Below, in pieces: positions 32,306 to 41,253 of a stretch of DNA of 46,913 nt. The stretch lies in NCBI GenBank assembly GCA_900110635.1, contig FOEK01000024.1, positions 1 through 46,913 on the forward strand. The letters run 5' to 3'. Every line of letters starts with the position of its first letter. The first letter of the stretch is position 1. The notes beneath the pieces were generated by a model. It did not search any database. It was not told the origin of the DNA and saw only the letters and a program-made list of their open reading frames with translations. Position numbers and translations under genes: made by a program. The DNA comes from Lachnospiraceae bacterium NE2001 (GTDB lineage Bacteria; Bacillota; Clostridia; Lachnospirales; Lachnospiraceae).

Positions 32306-33412
32306 ATGGTATTATTGGTTGTAGATACTCAGAAGGGAATTACAGACGGACGACTCTTCGAGTTCGATGATTTTAAGGATAATGTTAAGTATCTCATCGC
32401 AGAGGCGAGACGTGATAACGTAGAGGTTATCTATGTAAGACACGACGACGGCCCCGGCTCTGGATTCTCAGTAGGAGATGAGGATTTCGAGATATATGAC
32501 GAGTTTGCTCCTGAAGCAGGTGAAATGATATTTGACAAGAATGTTAATAGTGCATTTCACGCTTCTACAGGACTGCTTCAGTATCTTGAAATGAAGCACG
32601 TGAAGAAGGTGATGGTGGTAGGCCTTCAGACTGATTTCTGTATAGATGCCACTATCAAGAGTGGATTTGAACAGGGCTTTGAGATGATAGTTCCTGAGAA
32701 GGCGAACTCCACAAGAAATAATCAGTACATGGATGCGGAGTCTGCATACCGTTTTTATAACGAGTTCATGTGGCCTGGACGATATGCAACCTGTGTTTCT
32801 ATGGACGAGGCATTTAAGTTATTAAAGGACTATAAGCTTCAGGGAAATAAACAGGTTGTTGATGGTATCAATCCGTGTGGAACTCTTGAGATTGAGACTG
32901 ACAGACTGATCCTTAGACAATTTAGATATGAAGACGCTGATTCAATGCGCGTGAACTGGGCTGGACTGGACGAGGTTCAGAACATGTATGGTGAGCCGAG
33001 CTATAAGACTCCCGAGGCGGTTAAGGGTCTTCTGGACGAATACATCAGTGCATACAGAAATGGCTTCAATTACAGGTGGGCTATTATCGAGAAGGCTTCA
33101 GGCGAATGCATCGGTCAGGTGGCTTATTTCCTTGTTAATGTCAGTGGTAATTTTGGTGAAATAGAGTACTGCATCGGCACAGCCTTTCAGGGCAAGGGCT
33201 ACGCCACTGAGGCTACGAAGGCAATAATAGATTTTGGCTTTGAGAAGATACATTTCCACAAGGTGCAGATATGTGTCAGACCGTCTAACATATCGTCAAA
33301 GCGTGTTATAGAAAAATGTGATTTTGAGTATGAGGGTACTCTGAGAGATTACTTCCTGATTGACGGCGCTTATGAGGGCCGAATGTATTATTCAATCATT
33401 AATAAGATGTAA
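32306..33412 (+). CDS. Isochorismatase-like hydrolase fused to GNAT acetyltransferase
   Basis: The 368-residue protein has an N-terminal cysteine hydrolase domain (about 1-175) with the expected triad: Asp in LLVVDTQKG, Lys in IFDKNVNSAF and Cys in GLQTDFCIDATIKSG. A C-terminal GNAT domain follows (about 190-368: ETDRLILRQFRYEDADSM, GTAFQGKGYATEATKAIIDF, NISSKRVIEKCDFEYEG). AGGAGG lies ahead of the ATG. The parts usually occur as separate proteins; here they may act in turn on one amide or amine compound. Substrates are unknown. Confidence 0.92.
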   Translation: MVLLVVDTQKGITDGRLFEFDDFKDNVKYLIAEARRDNVEVIYVRHDDGPGSGFSVGDEDFEIYDEFAPEAGEMIFDKNVNSAFHASTGLLQYLEMKHVKKVMVVGLQTDFCIDATIKSGFEQGFEMIVPEKANSTRNNQYMDAESAYRFYNEFMWPGRYATCVSMDEAFKLLKDYKLQGNKQVVDGINPCGTLEIETDRLILRQFRYEDADSMRVNWAGLDEVQNMYGEPSYKTPEAVKGLLDEYISAYRNGFNYRWAIIEKASGECIGQVAYFLVNVSGNFGEIEYCIGTAFQGKGYATEATKAIIDFGFEKIHFHKVQICVRPSNISSKRVIEKCDFEYEGTLRDYFLIDGAYEGRMYYSIINKM

Positions 33413-33462
33413 GATATAGTTGATTAGAAGGAACTGGCCTTAGCGCTTTATTGGAGGAAAGT

Positions 33463-34650
33463 ATGGGGAAAGATTATTTGAATAGACTGCCAGATTATAA
33501 CAACTGTCTGGTAAATCTTGCAAATTCGATATTAAAAAAGTTTGATGTAGAGACCACTGCAAGTACGCTTCCGCTTGCGGATGAGTACCTGAAGAAGGAC
33601 TATAAAAATGTAGTGGTTCTGCTTCTTGATGCAATGGGTATTTCGATATTGGAGAAGCATCTTTCAAGGGATGGCTTCTTTAGATCACACCTGGCGGGGG
33701 CATATGATTCAGTTTATCCACCTACAACGGTGGCGGCAACAACATCCATAATGAGTGGACTCTATCCGAATGAGCACGGCTGGCTGGGCTGGGATATGTA
33801 CATACCGAACTTAGATAAAAATGTTACGATATTTCAGAATATTGAACAGTACACTGAAAAGGCGGACGCAAAGCCGGCTAGTGTCGGCGATGATGGCAAG
33901 CCAGTATGGGATGTTAGTTCCATGAACGAAGCAAAGCAGGCGGCGGATTACAACGTGGCCTGGACAGAGCTTCCATACAAGTCAATTATTGACAAGATAA
34001 ACGACGCAGGTGGCAAAGCTTTCTTCTCGATGCCTTTTATGCCTCCACATCCTCAGGATCTGGACGCGATACTGTCACGTGTCAGTGAGCTTTGCAGAGA
34101 ACCGGGTAAGAAATATATCTATGCATACTGGAACGAGCCAGACAGCACAATGCATAGAACGGGAACCGTCAGCAGTGAGACCCATAAGGTGGTTACTGAG
34201 TTAGAAAAAAAGGTGGAGGAGTTTGCAGCCGGACTTTCGGATACACTTCTTCTTATTACTGCCGATCATAGTCATATGGACAGTAACAATCTTTGTATTC
34301 TGGATTACCCAGAGGTTGTGGAATGCCTTAAGATTATGCCATCCATAGAACCTCGTACTATAAATCTGTTTGTAAAGGATGAAAAGATAGAGGAGTTCCC
34401 GGAAATATTTGAGAGGAACTTTGGTGATGATTTTCTGCTTCTGACTCGTGATGAGGTGCTGGAGAATAAGGTGTTTGGACCAGGTCAGGATCGAGATGGA
34501 CTGGGCGAGATGATCGGAGACTACGTGGCATTTTCTGTCTCGAAATCTTCTATCTTTGTGGCACATTTAGAAGCACAGATGATGCCTGGTGGACATGCAG
34601 GTCTGACAGAGGAAGAGATAGCTATTCCTCTGATCGCAGTTGAACTATAA
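33463..34650 (+). CDS. Alkaline-phosphatase-superfamily phosphodiesterase/phosphatase
   Basis: The 395-residue protein shows the superfamily metal sites: VVVLLLDAMG with the first Asp, nucleophile Thr in PPTTVAATTSIMSG, ITADHSHMD with the second metal pair and GGHAGLT with the last His. It resembles type I phosphodiesterase/nucleotide pyrophosphatase proteins. It has no signal peptide, so it probably acts in the cytoplasm. ATG 33463 has TTGGAGG ahead of it. The substrate is not clear. Confidence 0.88.
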   Translation: MGKDYLNRLPDYNNCLVNLANSILKKFDVETTASTLPLADEYLKKDYKNVVVLLLDAMGISILEKHLSRDGFFRSHLAGAYDSVYPPTTVAATTSIMSGLYPNEHGWLGWDMYIPNLDKNVTIFQNIEQYTEKADAKPASVGDDGKPVWDVSSMNEAKQAADYNVAWTELPYKSIIDKINDAGGKAFFSMPFMPPHPQDLDAILSRVSELCREPGKKYIYAYWNEPDSTMHRTGTVSSETHKVVTELEKKVEEFAAGLSDTLLLITADHSHMDSNNLCILDYPEVVECLKIMPSIEPRTINLFVKDEKIEEFPEIFERNFGDDFLLLTRDEVLENKVFGPGQDRDGLGEMIGDYVAFSVSKSSIFVAHLEAQMMPGGHAGLTEEEIAIPLIAVEL

Positions 34651-34707
34651 TAAAATGCAACAGAGGATCTGTTAGGAAATGGATTACGAATCGAAAGGTG
34701 AAATGCT

Positions 34708-35331
34708 ATGGAAAAACTGACAAATCAGAAGGATAGGATGCTGGCTGGACTTCCTTATAAGGCGTGGCTTGATGGGCTGAGTGAAGAGAGGCTGGCAGCT
34801 AAGAGAAAGTGTTTTGAGTATAATAACCTGGATCCTGGTGACAGAGAGACCCAGCAGAAGATTATCAGAGAGCTCTTTGGCAGGACTGGTGAATGGTTCA
34901 ATATCGAGGCACCATTTAGATGCGACTATGGCTACAACATTGAAATAGGCGAAAACTTTTTTGCTAATTATAACTTCATTGTTCTGGATGTTGGAAAAGT
35001 AGTAATTGGTGATAACGTGCAGATAGCGCCAAACGTATCAATCTACACGGCAGGCCATCCGCTTCATCCTGATTCTCGTAATTCAGGCTACGAATATGGA
35101 ATAGGGATTACCATCGGAGATAATGTGTGGATTGGCGGTAATACCTGTATTATGCCTGGGGTTACTATTGGCAATAATGTCGTGATCGGCGCAGGCAGCG
35201 TTGTAACGAAGGATATTCCAGATAATATGATAGCTGTTGGTAATCCATGCCGGGTGGTACGCGAGATCACCGAAGCGGATCGGGACTTCTACTACCGCGA
35301 CAGAAAGTTCGATGTAGATGATTACAAGTAA
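34708..35331 (+). CDS. Maltose/galactoside O-acetyltransferase-like enzyme
   Basis: The 207-residue protein has the N-terminal maltose-acetyltransferase segment (MLAGLPYKAWLDGLSEERLA) and a left-handed beta-helix of hexapeptide repeats (VVIGDNVQIAPNVSIYTAGH, then GITIGDNVWIGGNTCIMPGV). The catalytic His is in TAGHPLHP. Family members acetylate free sugars, probably to discard them. It converges on the AraC gene with a 5-base gap and no visible terminator. Confidence 0.93.
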   Translation: MEKLTNQKDRMLAGLPYKAWLDGLSEERLAAKRKCFEYNNLDPGDRETQQKIIRELFGRTGEWFNIEAPFRCDYGYNIEIGENFFANYNFIVLDVGKVVIGDNVQIAPNVSIYTAGHPLHPDSRNSGYEYGIGITIGDNVWIGGNTCIMPGVTIGNNVVIGAGSVVTKDIPDNMIAVGNPCRVVREITEADRDFYYRDRKFDVDDYK

Positions 35332-35336
35332 ATGAT

Positions 35337-36128
35337 TTATTTGTTAGTTGATTTCTTTGATATATTAGTCGATATGTTAGTGTTGTAGAATATCTTGCGG
35401 TATTCCTTCGGGGTGTATCCGGTATATTTTCTAAATGTGGCTGTGAAATGACTCTGGGAGCAGAAACCAATGGAGTAGGCAATCTGCGAGTAGGTGTAGT
35501 CTGTCCTCACAAGCAGAGCCTGGGAGGTCTTGATACGAACATCGGTGAGATAGGTACCAAAGGTTCTTCCAGTTTCTTTTTTGAAAAGAGTGGCCAGATA
35601 GCTGGGGTTCAGGCCTACCTTCTCCGCCAGCTCCTCCAGAGTCAGTTTCATATTAAAATGTGAGTCGATATAATTCAGGCAGTCGAGCACTGGCCTTGAA
35701 TACAGGCTCCTTTTTTTATGCTCTCGAACCAGATTCACAAAAACAGTCCAGACTTCTCGATTCAGATCAACAATCTCGTCGGCGGTTTTTGCCACATCTG
35801 CTTTTTGAATATAGATATCGCTAGTGGAATACACGGTTTCCTGTGGGATACCTGCCTCGATCAGGTACCTAGTTGCAAGACCAGTGTTGACCACAAAGAG
35901 ATATTTCATATTGCGGAGAGGATCCTTAGACAGCGTACCCTGAATGGTAGGATCCATAATTTTCAGTGAATCCGTGATGGCTCTCTTATCCCCGTTTATC
36001 AGATACAGAAATCTTCTTGTCTCCTCCTGATACGTGGTGTGGGCAAAACCTGTCTCCGCATTCTCGTGAAGCAGCTCCCTGATCTCCTCAAAATCAATTA
36101 TTTGATTATCATTTAACCTCTTCGCCAT
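35337..36128 (-). CDS. AraC-family transcriptional regulator
   Basis: The 263-residue protein has a C-terminal AraC DNA-binding region with two helix-turn-helices (NMKLTLEELAEKVGLNPSYL, TLFKKETGRTFGTYLTDVRI, SQIAYSIGFCSQSHFTATFR). Its N-terminal 150 residues resemble the sensor part of YesN-type regulators found with sugar systems in Firmicutes. I take the ATG at 36128 as the start; a GTG at 36155 has no ribosome site. It is divergent from the MutS-like gene across about 140 bases and is the only minus-strand gene here. Target genes are unknown. Confidence 0.9.
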   Translation of the reverse strand: MAKRLNDNQIIDFEEIRELLHENAETGFAHTTYQEETRRFLYLINGDKRAITDSLKIMDPTIQGTLSKDPLRNMKYLFVVNTGLATRYLIEAGIPQETVYSTSDIYIQKADVAKTADEIVDLNREVWTVFVNLVREHKKRSLYSRPVLDCLNYIDSHFNMKLTLEELAEKVGLNPSYLATLFKKETGRTFGTYLTDVRIKTSQALLVRTDYTYSQIAYSIGFCSQSHFTATFRKYTGYTPKEYRKIFYNTNISTNISKKSTNK

Positions 36129-36180
36129 TTCCTCTCCCAACACTTCTTTTTGCACATTTTACCATGATTACATAAAGATT

Positions 36181-36210
36181 TTAACAAGAATATAAAGATT
36201 CTGATATAAT
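36181..36210 (+). promoter_or_regulatory. Promoter of the MutS-like gene
   Basis: TTAACA (36181-36186) and an extended -10 TGATATAAT (36202-36210) at 18 bp spacing, about 60 bases before the ATG at 36270 and pointing away from the AraC gene. Confidence 0.75.
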
Positions 36211-36269
36211 GAATATTGCCGTTGTTTTATTATAAAATGTGACAGCTTATCGGTTTGTGGAGGTTGAGG

Positions 36270-37880
36270 ATGGATATACTGTTTGCGGAAAACTCAAAAA
36301 GGGAAGTTACGGAGCTGAGCCCTGATACGGTGAAGGACCTGGCACTTCAGGAGATAGTTGAAGGACTGTCGGGCAAAGAGAGAGATATCATAATCATCAA
36401 GGAGATTCTGTCTAGGATTCCAAAGGACCTGAGGGACAGCCAGTTCAGGCAGGAGATAATGAGGGATTTTCTGGAGAACGAGGCACTTACCGATGATATG
36501 GACAACGTTCTTGATATGATCAAGACATTGAAGGACTATGGCAGCACCAAGACTATGATCATGCAAAATGATTCGACGCTTTATGCCCTTTTGGAGAATC
36601 TGCGTGAGTTAACTACATATGTAAATGCGACCGAAGAATTGTATAACTGCTTGAAAAAATACGATGTAAAGTCGGAAGGTTTATGCAGGCTGAAGGAACA
36701 GCTGGGTGAAATAGTAGCGGATGAGAAGTTCGAGGAGGCTAAGGCTGATATAGACTTAATGTTGGAAGATTTATCCTGTGTTCGAAGCGCAAATGTAGGC
36801 GTGACATTTACCCCTGACATGAACATTGACGAGGTAAAGGTTGTTGATTTTGTTCCGTACAAGATCAAGTCAAAATATAAGTTTGCGGAGATTGCAGCTG
36901 AGTTTGCCAACATAATGAATGCGGGAAATCAGAATATTGGCGGTCCCAAGCCCATGGTGAATACAAGGGTTGTGGATCCGCTGCTGGTAGCTATGGCGCC
37001 AGTTATTGAGAAGCATCTTAAGAGGCATTTTGTCAGACTGAAGAGCACTATCTCCAAGTATCTGAAGTTCGACAACAGGTCTATGGTTGAAATGTATGAG
37101 GGCCTGGTTTTTTATATTGCAATAGCTCGTTTTGGAAGAAGACTTCAGGCAAATGGCGAAGTAATATGCTTTCCTGTTCTTTCCAAGCCGGATCAGGATG
37201 GCAGCTTCAAAGAGACTGATAAGTCATTTATGATCAAAGATTTATATAATGTCCGCCTTTATATTGCACAGGAAAAGAATATTGTCAAAAATGATTTCGA
37301 GTTTAGTCCTACGGAGAATCTTTTTATCCTCACGGGACCGAACCGTGGCGGAAAGACCATCATCGAGCAGGCCTTTGGTATCATATCGCTGATGGCGTCC
37401 ACGGGCTGCTTTGTGACAGCCAGCTCCTGTGCAGGCAGGCCATTTTCCAACATACTTACACATTTTCCAATAGATGAAAACCTTACTATAAACTATGGGC
37501 GTCTGGGCGAGGAAGCAGTCAGGATCAAAGAGATTGTTAAGACATCAAATGACACGACACTCATTCTTTTTAATGAGACTTACTCCACCACCAGCGCTGA
37601 GGATGGACTCTATCTATCCAAGGATCTTCTCCGGGTTCTTAAGGAAAAGGGGACTGCGGTTATATTTAACACACACATTCACGAGGTGGCCAGATCCATC
37701 GATGAGATGAATCAGTGGGATGGTCAGTCACATTTTACCAGTCTCATAATGGAGATAGTAAATAACGAAAACACCTTCAAGCTAAAGAGGAGCGAGCCAG
37801 ATTCCTGCTCCTACGCTATGAACATTGCCAGAAAGTATGGCATAACCTACGAACAGATGTCAAAGACAGGGGAAGCATGA
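36270..37880 (+). CDS. MutS-like ATPase (domain III/V only)
   Basis: The 536-residue protein lacks the mismatch-reading and connector domains of MutS. It keeps a helical core (about 100-340) and the ATPase domain (about 345-536) with Walker A TGPNRGGKT (355-363), Walker B LILFNET (431-437) and the FNTHIHEVARS switch. The Walker B Asp is Asn435 while the catalytic Glu436 is kept. The absence of a C-terminal Smr nuclease sets it apart from MutS2. Its stop overlaps the next gene by 4 bases. It is probably a DNA- or RNA-related clamp ATPase of unknown role rather than mismatch repair. Confidence 0.85.
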   Translation: MDILFAENSKREVTELSPDTVKDLALQEIVEGLSGKERDIIIIKEILSRIPKDLRDSQFRQEIMRDFLENEALTDDMDNVLDMIKTLKDYGSTKTMIMQNDSTLYALLENLRELTTYVNATEELYNCLKKYDVKSEGLCRLKEQLGEIVADEKFEEAKADIDLMLEDLSCVRSANVGVTFTPDMNIDEVKVVDFVPYKIKSKYKFAEIAAEFANIMNAGNQNIGGPKPMVNTRVVDPLLVAMAPVIEKHLKRHFVRLKSTISKYLKFDNRSMVEMYEGLVFYIAIARFGRRLQANGEVICFPVLSKPDQDGSFKETDKSFMIKDLYNVRLYIAQEKNIVKNDFEFSPTENLFILTGPNRGGKTIIEQAFGIISLMASTGCFVTASSCAGRPFSNILTHFPIDENLTINYGRLGEEAVRIKEIVKTSNDTTLILFNETYSTTSAEDGLYLSKDLLRVLKEKGTAVIFNTHIHEVARSIDEMNQWDGQSHFTSLIMEIVNNENTFKLKRSEPDSCSYAMNIARKYGITYEQMSKTGEA

Positions 37881-40030
37881 GTAAGACAAGGTCGAAAAAT
37901 ATACTGGGCATCTTCGCGGTGCTGATAATGTTACATCACCTGGGCCAGAAGGTTTCTGCGGCCTGGGTTCCTTCTGCGTTCCGGCGACATGGGCTGGAGC
38001 CCTTCGTGCCTATTGGATATCTGCTGGTGGCATTTTTCTTCTTTGTTTCAGGCTATGGTCTTATCAAGAGTGCAAGGTCGAAGGATGACTATTTTAAGGG
38101 CTTTCTGAAGAGAAGGATGAACCGCCTGCTTATGGTATTTGTCCTGACAAATATCATTTGGGGTGCTGTCAGGATTGTGTATAGCAACATGTATCTGCCG
38201 ACAAATCCTTATTCCTGGTATGTCTATACCATAGTCGTTATGTATTTTGGTTTCTTTTTCACATATAGAAGAGAAAGAAAGATATCATTTCTTCTTATGA
38301 CGGCGTGGCTTCTTGGCTATATAATTGTGTGTTACATTTTGATAAAAGGTAACTGGTGGTACAATTCGATTCCAACGTTTCTGCTGGGAATATATGTGGC
38401 TGATCACGAGGAAAAGGCCGTCGACAAGAAGACTCTTAAGCTCATTTTATGCGCAGCTATATTACTGTTAGGTTTTATTGTGTCTGAAAATATAGGCTCC
38501 ATCTATCAGGCACTGAATATTAAGGATTACGGAATTGTCAATTTTGCCTGTGTTGTACTTCAAATGCTGGCGTCTTCTGCATTTAGCTTTATTGTTTATC
38601 TTCTGCTGGCAGGTAAACCTGCTTTGAAGAACCAGAATGAAGGGGCCGATTCTGAGTCTTCTGTAAAATCTATTGAAGAAGATATGGAAAAAGATAAAGA
38701 AAAATCCCAGTCAGACAAAAAGAAAAATAAAGAAGAAGTCCAGTCAGATAATAAGGGGGTAAAGGGACTTGCACAGAAGGTACTGGCGTTTTACGGAGGC
38801 ATGACTCTCGAGTTTTACCTGCTCCACGGTATCTACGTTCAGGTTTTCGGACATCATTTTATAGATGATAAGACAAAGCCTGTATGCTATATCGAAAATG
38901 TGCTCGTTTATACTCTTGTCACATTCGTACTGGCTACAGCGACAGCATTTGCCATCAAAAAGGCAGGAGATTTTATTATATATTTCTATGGCCGTTCTCC
39001 AATGTTTCAGAAGATATTTACTGATTTTAAGCGCTATGTGATCATACTGGCGGCTATTTTCATGGTTATTACCATTGGGTATTCCATACATCGACACAGG
39101 CTTTCCGACGACTCCAGTGACAAGGTGGAGAAATACAAAACAGAGTATATAAAAAATGTGAATGTCCGTGGCACGGATGTATCGGTTTATACTGCAGGCG
39201 AGGGAGAGTATACGGCAGTTCTTCTAGGCTCTGATGAGGACCCGTGTTCCACTATGTATCTTCGTCCGTTGGCTGACTGCCTGGAGAAGAAAAACATAAA
39301 GGTTGTAATTATCGATTATCCAGGAAAAGGTTTCAGCAAAGATATGGATGGGGAGAGGACTACAGAGTTCTTTGCGGATTATATTCATGACACCCTGGAT
39401 GCTTTGGGCGAAAACGAGAATCTGATCCTGATTCCGAATCAGATATCTGCTATCTATGCATATAGATATATAGAAAAATATCCCGACACAGTTGCGGGTC
39501 TCGTTGCGGTGGATGGCGCCGTGCCGGAGCTGGCCACAAGATTCCTGGATGGAAACTTTAGCTCTGTATATGAATATAAATGGTATCTAAAAAGAATCAC
39601 TCGTCTGAACGCGATCAGCCAGAAGCTTCTTAAGGCCACAGGATACATCAGCTTCCAGACTCCACTGTATGATTATATGTTCTATGGCAGCGGTCTCAAA
39701 GAGTATTATAAAGCTATGGAAGAGATGTACATCAGAAACACTCTGAATGAGCCACATCAAAATGAATATATAAATATTTACGATAACTGTAATGCTGTCA
39801 GCGGATACACCCTGCCCCAGGACCTTCCGGCGGAGTTCCTGCTGGACAATACCCTCAAGGAAAACAAGTACTACGGCATCACGTGGGTTAACCAATACAA
39901 CCGAATGATTACCAATGATGAAATCCAGGAGATTACTGTTATCGCCGGTGATCCCAATGTAATCTACTACAACCCATCGATCATCGCAAAGCAAGTCGAA
40001 GACTTCATTACCGAACAACTAGCAAACTAA
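37877..40030 (+). CDS. Acyltransferase-3 membrane domain fused to alpha/beta-hydrolase-like domain
   Basis: The 717-residue protein has an N-terminal multi-helix membrane region resembling acyltransferase 3 (about 10-245; LIMLHHLG with a candidate active His). A Lys/Glu-rich cytoplasmic linker lies at about 252-295, then further helices to about 415. An alpha/beta-hydrolase-like domain follows (about 425-717; VVIIDYPGKGFSKDMDGE, LVAVDGAVPE). At the nucleophile elbow, where GxSxG is expected, the sequence is PNQISA with Gln522 in the nucleophile place, so the hydrolase part is probably inactive or altered. It starts inside the MutS-like stop codon. Confidence 0.8.
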   Translation: MSKTRSKNILGIFAVLIMLHHLGQKVSAAWVPSAFRRHGLEPFVPIGYLLVAFFFFVSGYGLIKSARSKDDYFKGFLKRRMNRLLMVFVLTNIIWGAVRIVYSNMYLPTNPYSWYVYTIVVMYFGFFFTYRRERKISFLLMTAWLLGYIIVCYILIKGNWWYNSIPTFLLGIYVADHEEKAVDKKTLKLILCAAILLLGFIVSENIGSIYQALNIKDYGIVNFACVVLQMLASSAFSFIVYLLLAGKPALKNQNEGADSESSVKSIEEDMEKDKEKSQSDKKKNKEEVQSDNKGVKGLAQKVLAFYGGMTLEFYLLHGIYVQVFGHHFIDDKTKPVCYIENVLVYTLVTFVLATATAFAIKKAGDFIIYFYGRSPMFQKIFTDFKRYVIILAAIFMVITIGYSIHRHRLSDDSSDKVEKYKTEYIKNVNVRGTDVSVYTAGEGEYTAVLLGSDEDPCSTMYLRPLADCLEKKNIKVVIIDYPGKGFSKDMDGERTTEFFADYIHDTLDALGENENLILIPNQISAIYAYRYIEKYPDTVAGLVAVDGAVPELATRFLDGNFSSVYEYKWYLKRITRLNAISQKLLKATGYISFQTPLYDYMFYGSGLKEYYKAMEEMYIRNTLNEPHQNEYINIYDNCNAVSGYTLPQDLPAEFLLDNTLKENKYYGITWVNQYNRMITNDEIQEITVIAGDPNVIYYNPSIIAKQVEDFITEQLAN

Positions 40031-40052
40031 ACCACCACTTTAGGCCAAAAAG

Positions 40053-40075
40053 ACAGGGGACGGTTCCCTGTTTGT
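40053..40075 (+). terminator. Terminator formed by the GACAGGGGACGGTTC repeat (copy 1)
   Basis: ACAGGG (40053-40058) and CCCTGT (40066-40071) pair around GACGGTT, and a T-rich tail follows. The core is repeated at 41821. It closes the MutS-like/acyltransferase operon. Confidence 0.75.
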
Positions 40076-40097
40076 TTCATTTTGGTTAGATTTGTGG

Positions 40098-40103
40098 TAT
40101 ATT
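40098..40103 (+). promoter_or_regulatory. Possible -10 box very close to the holA start
   Basis: TATATT ends only 7 bases before the holA ATG, and no ribosome site is visible between. If used, the transcript would be leaderless. The matching -35 is poor (TTTCAT at 40075-40080, 17 bp upstream). Confidence 0.4.
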
Positions 40104-40110
40104 ACACAGT

Positions 40111-41154
40111 ATGAAAAAGAAAGAAGAAAACCCAACCGGTGCGTCTAAACGCACGGTGAAACAACATATAGCAACAGGTCAGTTTTCGAAGGTCTACCTG
40201 CTTTACGGCAGTGAACCGTACCTGACGACATACTACAGGGATGAGATACGCGAAGCACTTATCAGTCGCGAAGACACAATGAACTGTACGGTGGTAGGAA
40301 CCGAGAACTTCAACGTGAATTCGTTGGTAAATGATGCAATCACGCTGCCTTTTTTTGCGGAGCATCGTGTGGTGGTGGTGAATAACAGCGGATATTTTGA
40401 TGCGTCTGATCCCACATTTATCGAAAACGTCCCACAGATACCTGATACGAATGTAGTGATCTTCTGCGAGGATAAGGTGAACAAGACAAAAAAGGCTTTT
40501 CTGGCTGCAAAGAAATGTCCTGATGTCACTATTTTAGAGTTCCAGATGCTGGAAAAGGCCGACCTTATTGCCTGGCTCGGTTCCATACTGGGTGAGGATG
40601 GTGTAAAGGTAAAGCTGTCGGTTCCGGAGAAAATCCTTGATTCCTGTGGCCCTGCAACCAACATGTATCTTTTGGAAAATGAAGCGATCAAGCTTCACGA
40701 TTATTGTATGGAGAAGGGTGTCGTTGACCCTGAGGATGTGGAGCTTCTATGTAAAAATGAAGTAGAGGACAAGGTCTTCGAGATGTGCCGTTCCATATCC
40801 CAGAAGAACTCGAAGTTGGCCATCAGTCAGTATAATGACCTGCTCACACTTAAACGTAAACCTGTTCAGATAATCAAGCGTATCGAGGGACAGTATGTTC
40901 AACTGCTGGAGACCAAACAGCTTCTTGAAGATGGAGTGAAGAAGAACGAATTAGCGACCAGATTCCGCGTCTCAGAATGGATCGCTGGCAGGCTCATTTC
41001 ACTGGCAAACTCTTATACGAAGCGACAGCTTATCGATGCGGTGGATGCGTGTCAGGATGCATTTTACCTAAATAACAGAGGTGGACTTATAGGAAATGCT
41101 TCCGTTGAAAACCTGATCATTAAGCTGCTAACCAACGCTGAATCGTCTGGTTAA
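40111..41154 (+). CDS. holA: DNA polymerase III subunit delta
   Basis: The 347-residue protein is the delta subunit of the clamp loader, which opens the beta clamp during loading at primed DNA. The N-terminal phrase TGQFSKVYLLYGSEPYLTTY is typical, with the degenerate nucleotide-binding fold expected for delta. The C-terminal helical domain carries FRVSEWIAGRLISLANSYTK and YLNNRGGLIGNASVENLIIK. Length is normal. The next gene is rpsT, an order conserved in Firmicutes. The start has no clear ribosome site. Confidence 0.95.
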   Translation: MKKKEENPTGASKRTVKQHIATGQFSKVYLLYGSEPYLTTYYRDEIREALISREDTMNCTVVGTENFNVNSLVNDAITLPFFAEHRVVVVNNSGYFDASDPTFIENVPQIPDTNVVIFCEDKVNKTKKAFLAAKKCPDVTILEFQMLEKADLIAWLGSILGEDGVKVKLSVPEKILDSCGPATNMYLLENEAIKLHDYCMEKGVVDPEDVELLCKNEVEDKVFEMCRSISQKNSKLAISQYNDLLTLKRKPVQIIKRIEGQYVQLLETKQLLEDGVKKNELATRFRVSEWIAGRLISLANSYTKRQLIDAVDACQDAFYLNNRGGLIGNASVENLIIKLLTNAESSG

Positions 41155-41218
41155 ACTCAGTAATGGTCAAAAAAGCAGGTGGAGAGGCGAAAAACGCTTA
41201 TAAATAGGCAAAAAGCCC

Positions 41219-41247
41219 TTGACGAGAGGGGCGGACTTTGTTATTAT
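41219..41247 (+). promoter_or_regulatory. rpsT promoter
   Basis: TTGACG (41219-41224) and TATTAT (41242-41247) at 17 bp spacing. Transcription would begin near 41254, giving an untranslated leader of about 170 bases. Confidence 0.82.
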
Positions 41248-41253
41248 GTCTTT

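Noticed and set aside
20150-33412. Integron-type cassette array
   Set aside because: Gaps between genes are short and share no attC-like repeats, and no tyrosine integrase gene was seen.
36270-37880. Assignment as mutS or mutS2
   Set aside because: Mismatch-recognition and connector domains are absent, and there is no C-terminal Smr domain.
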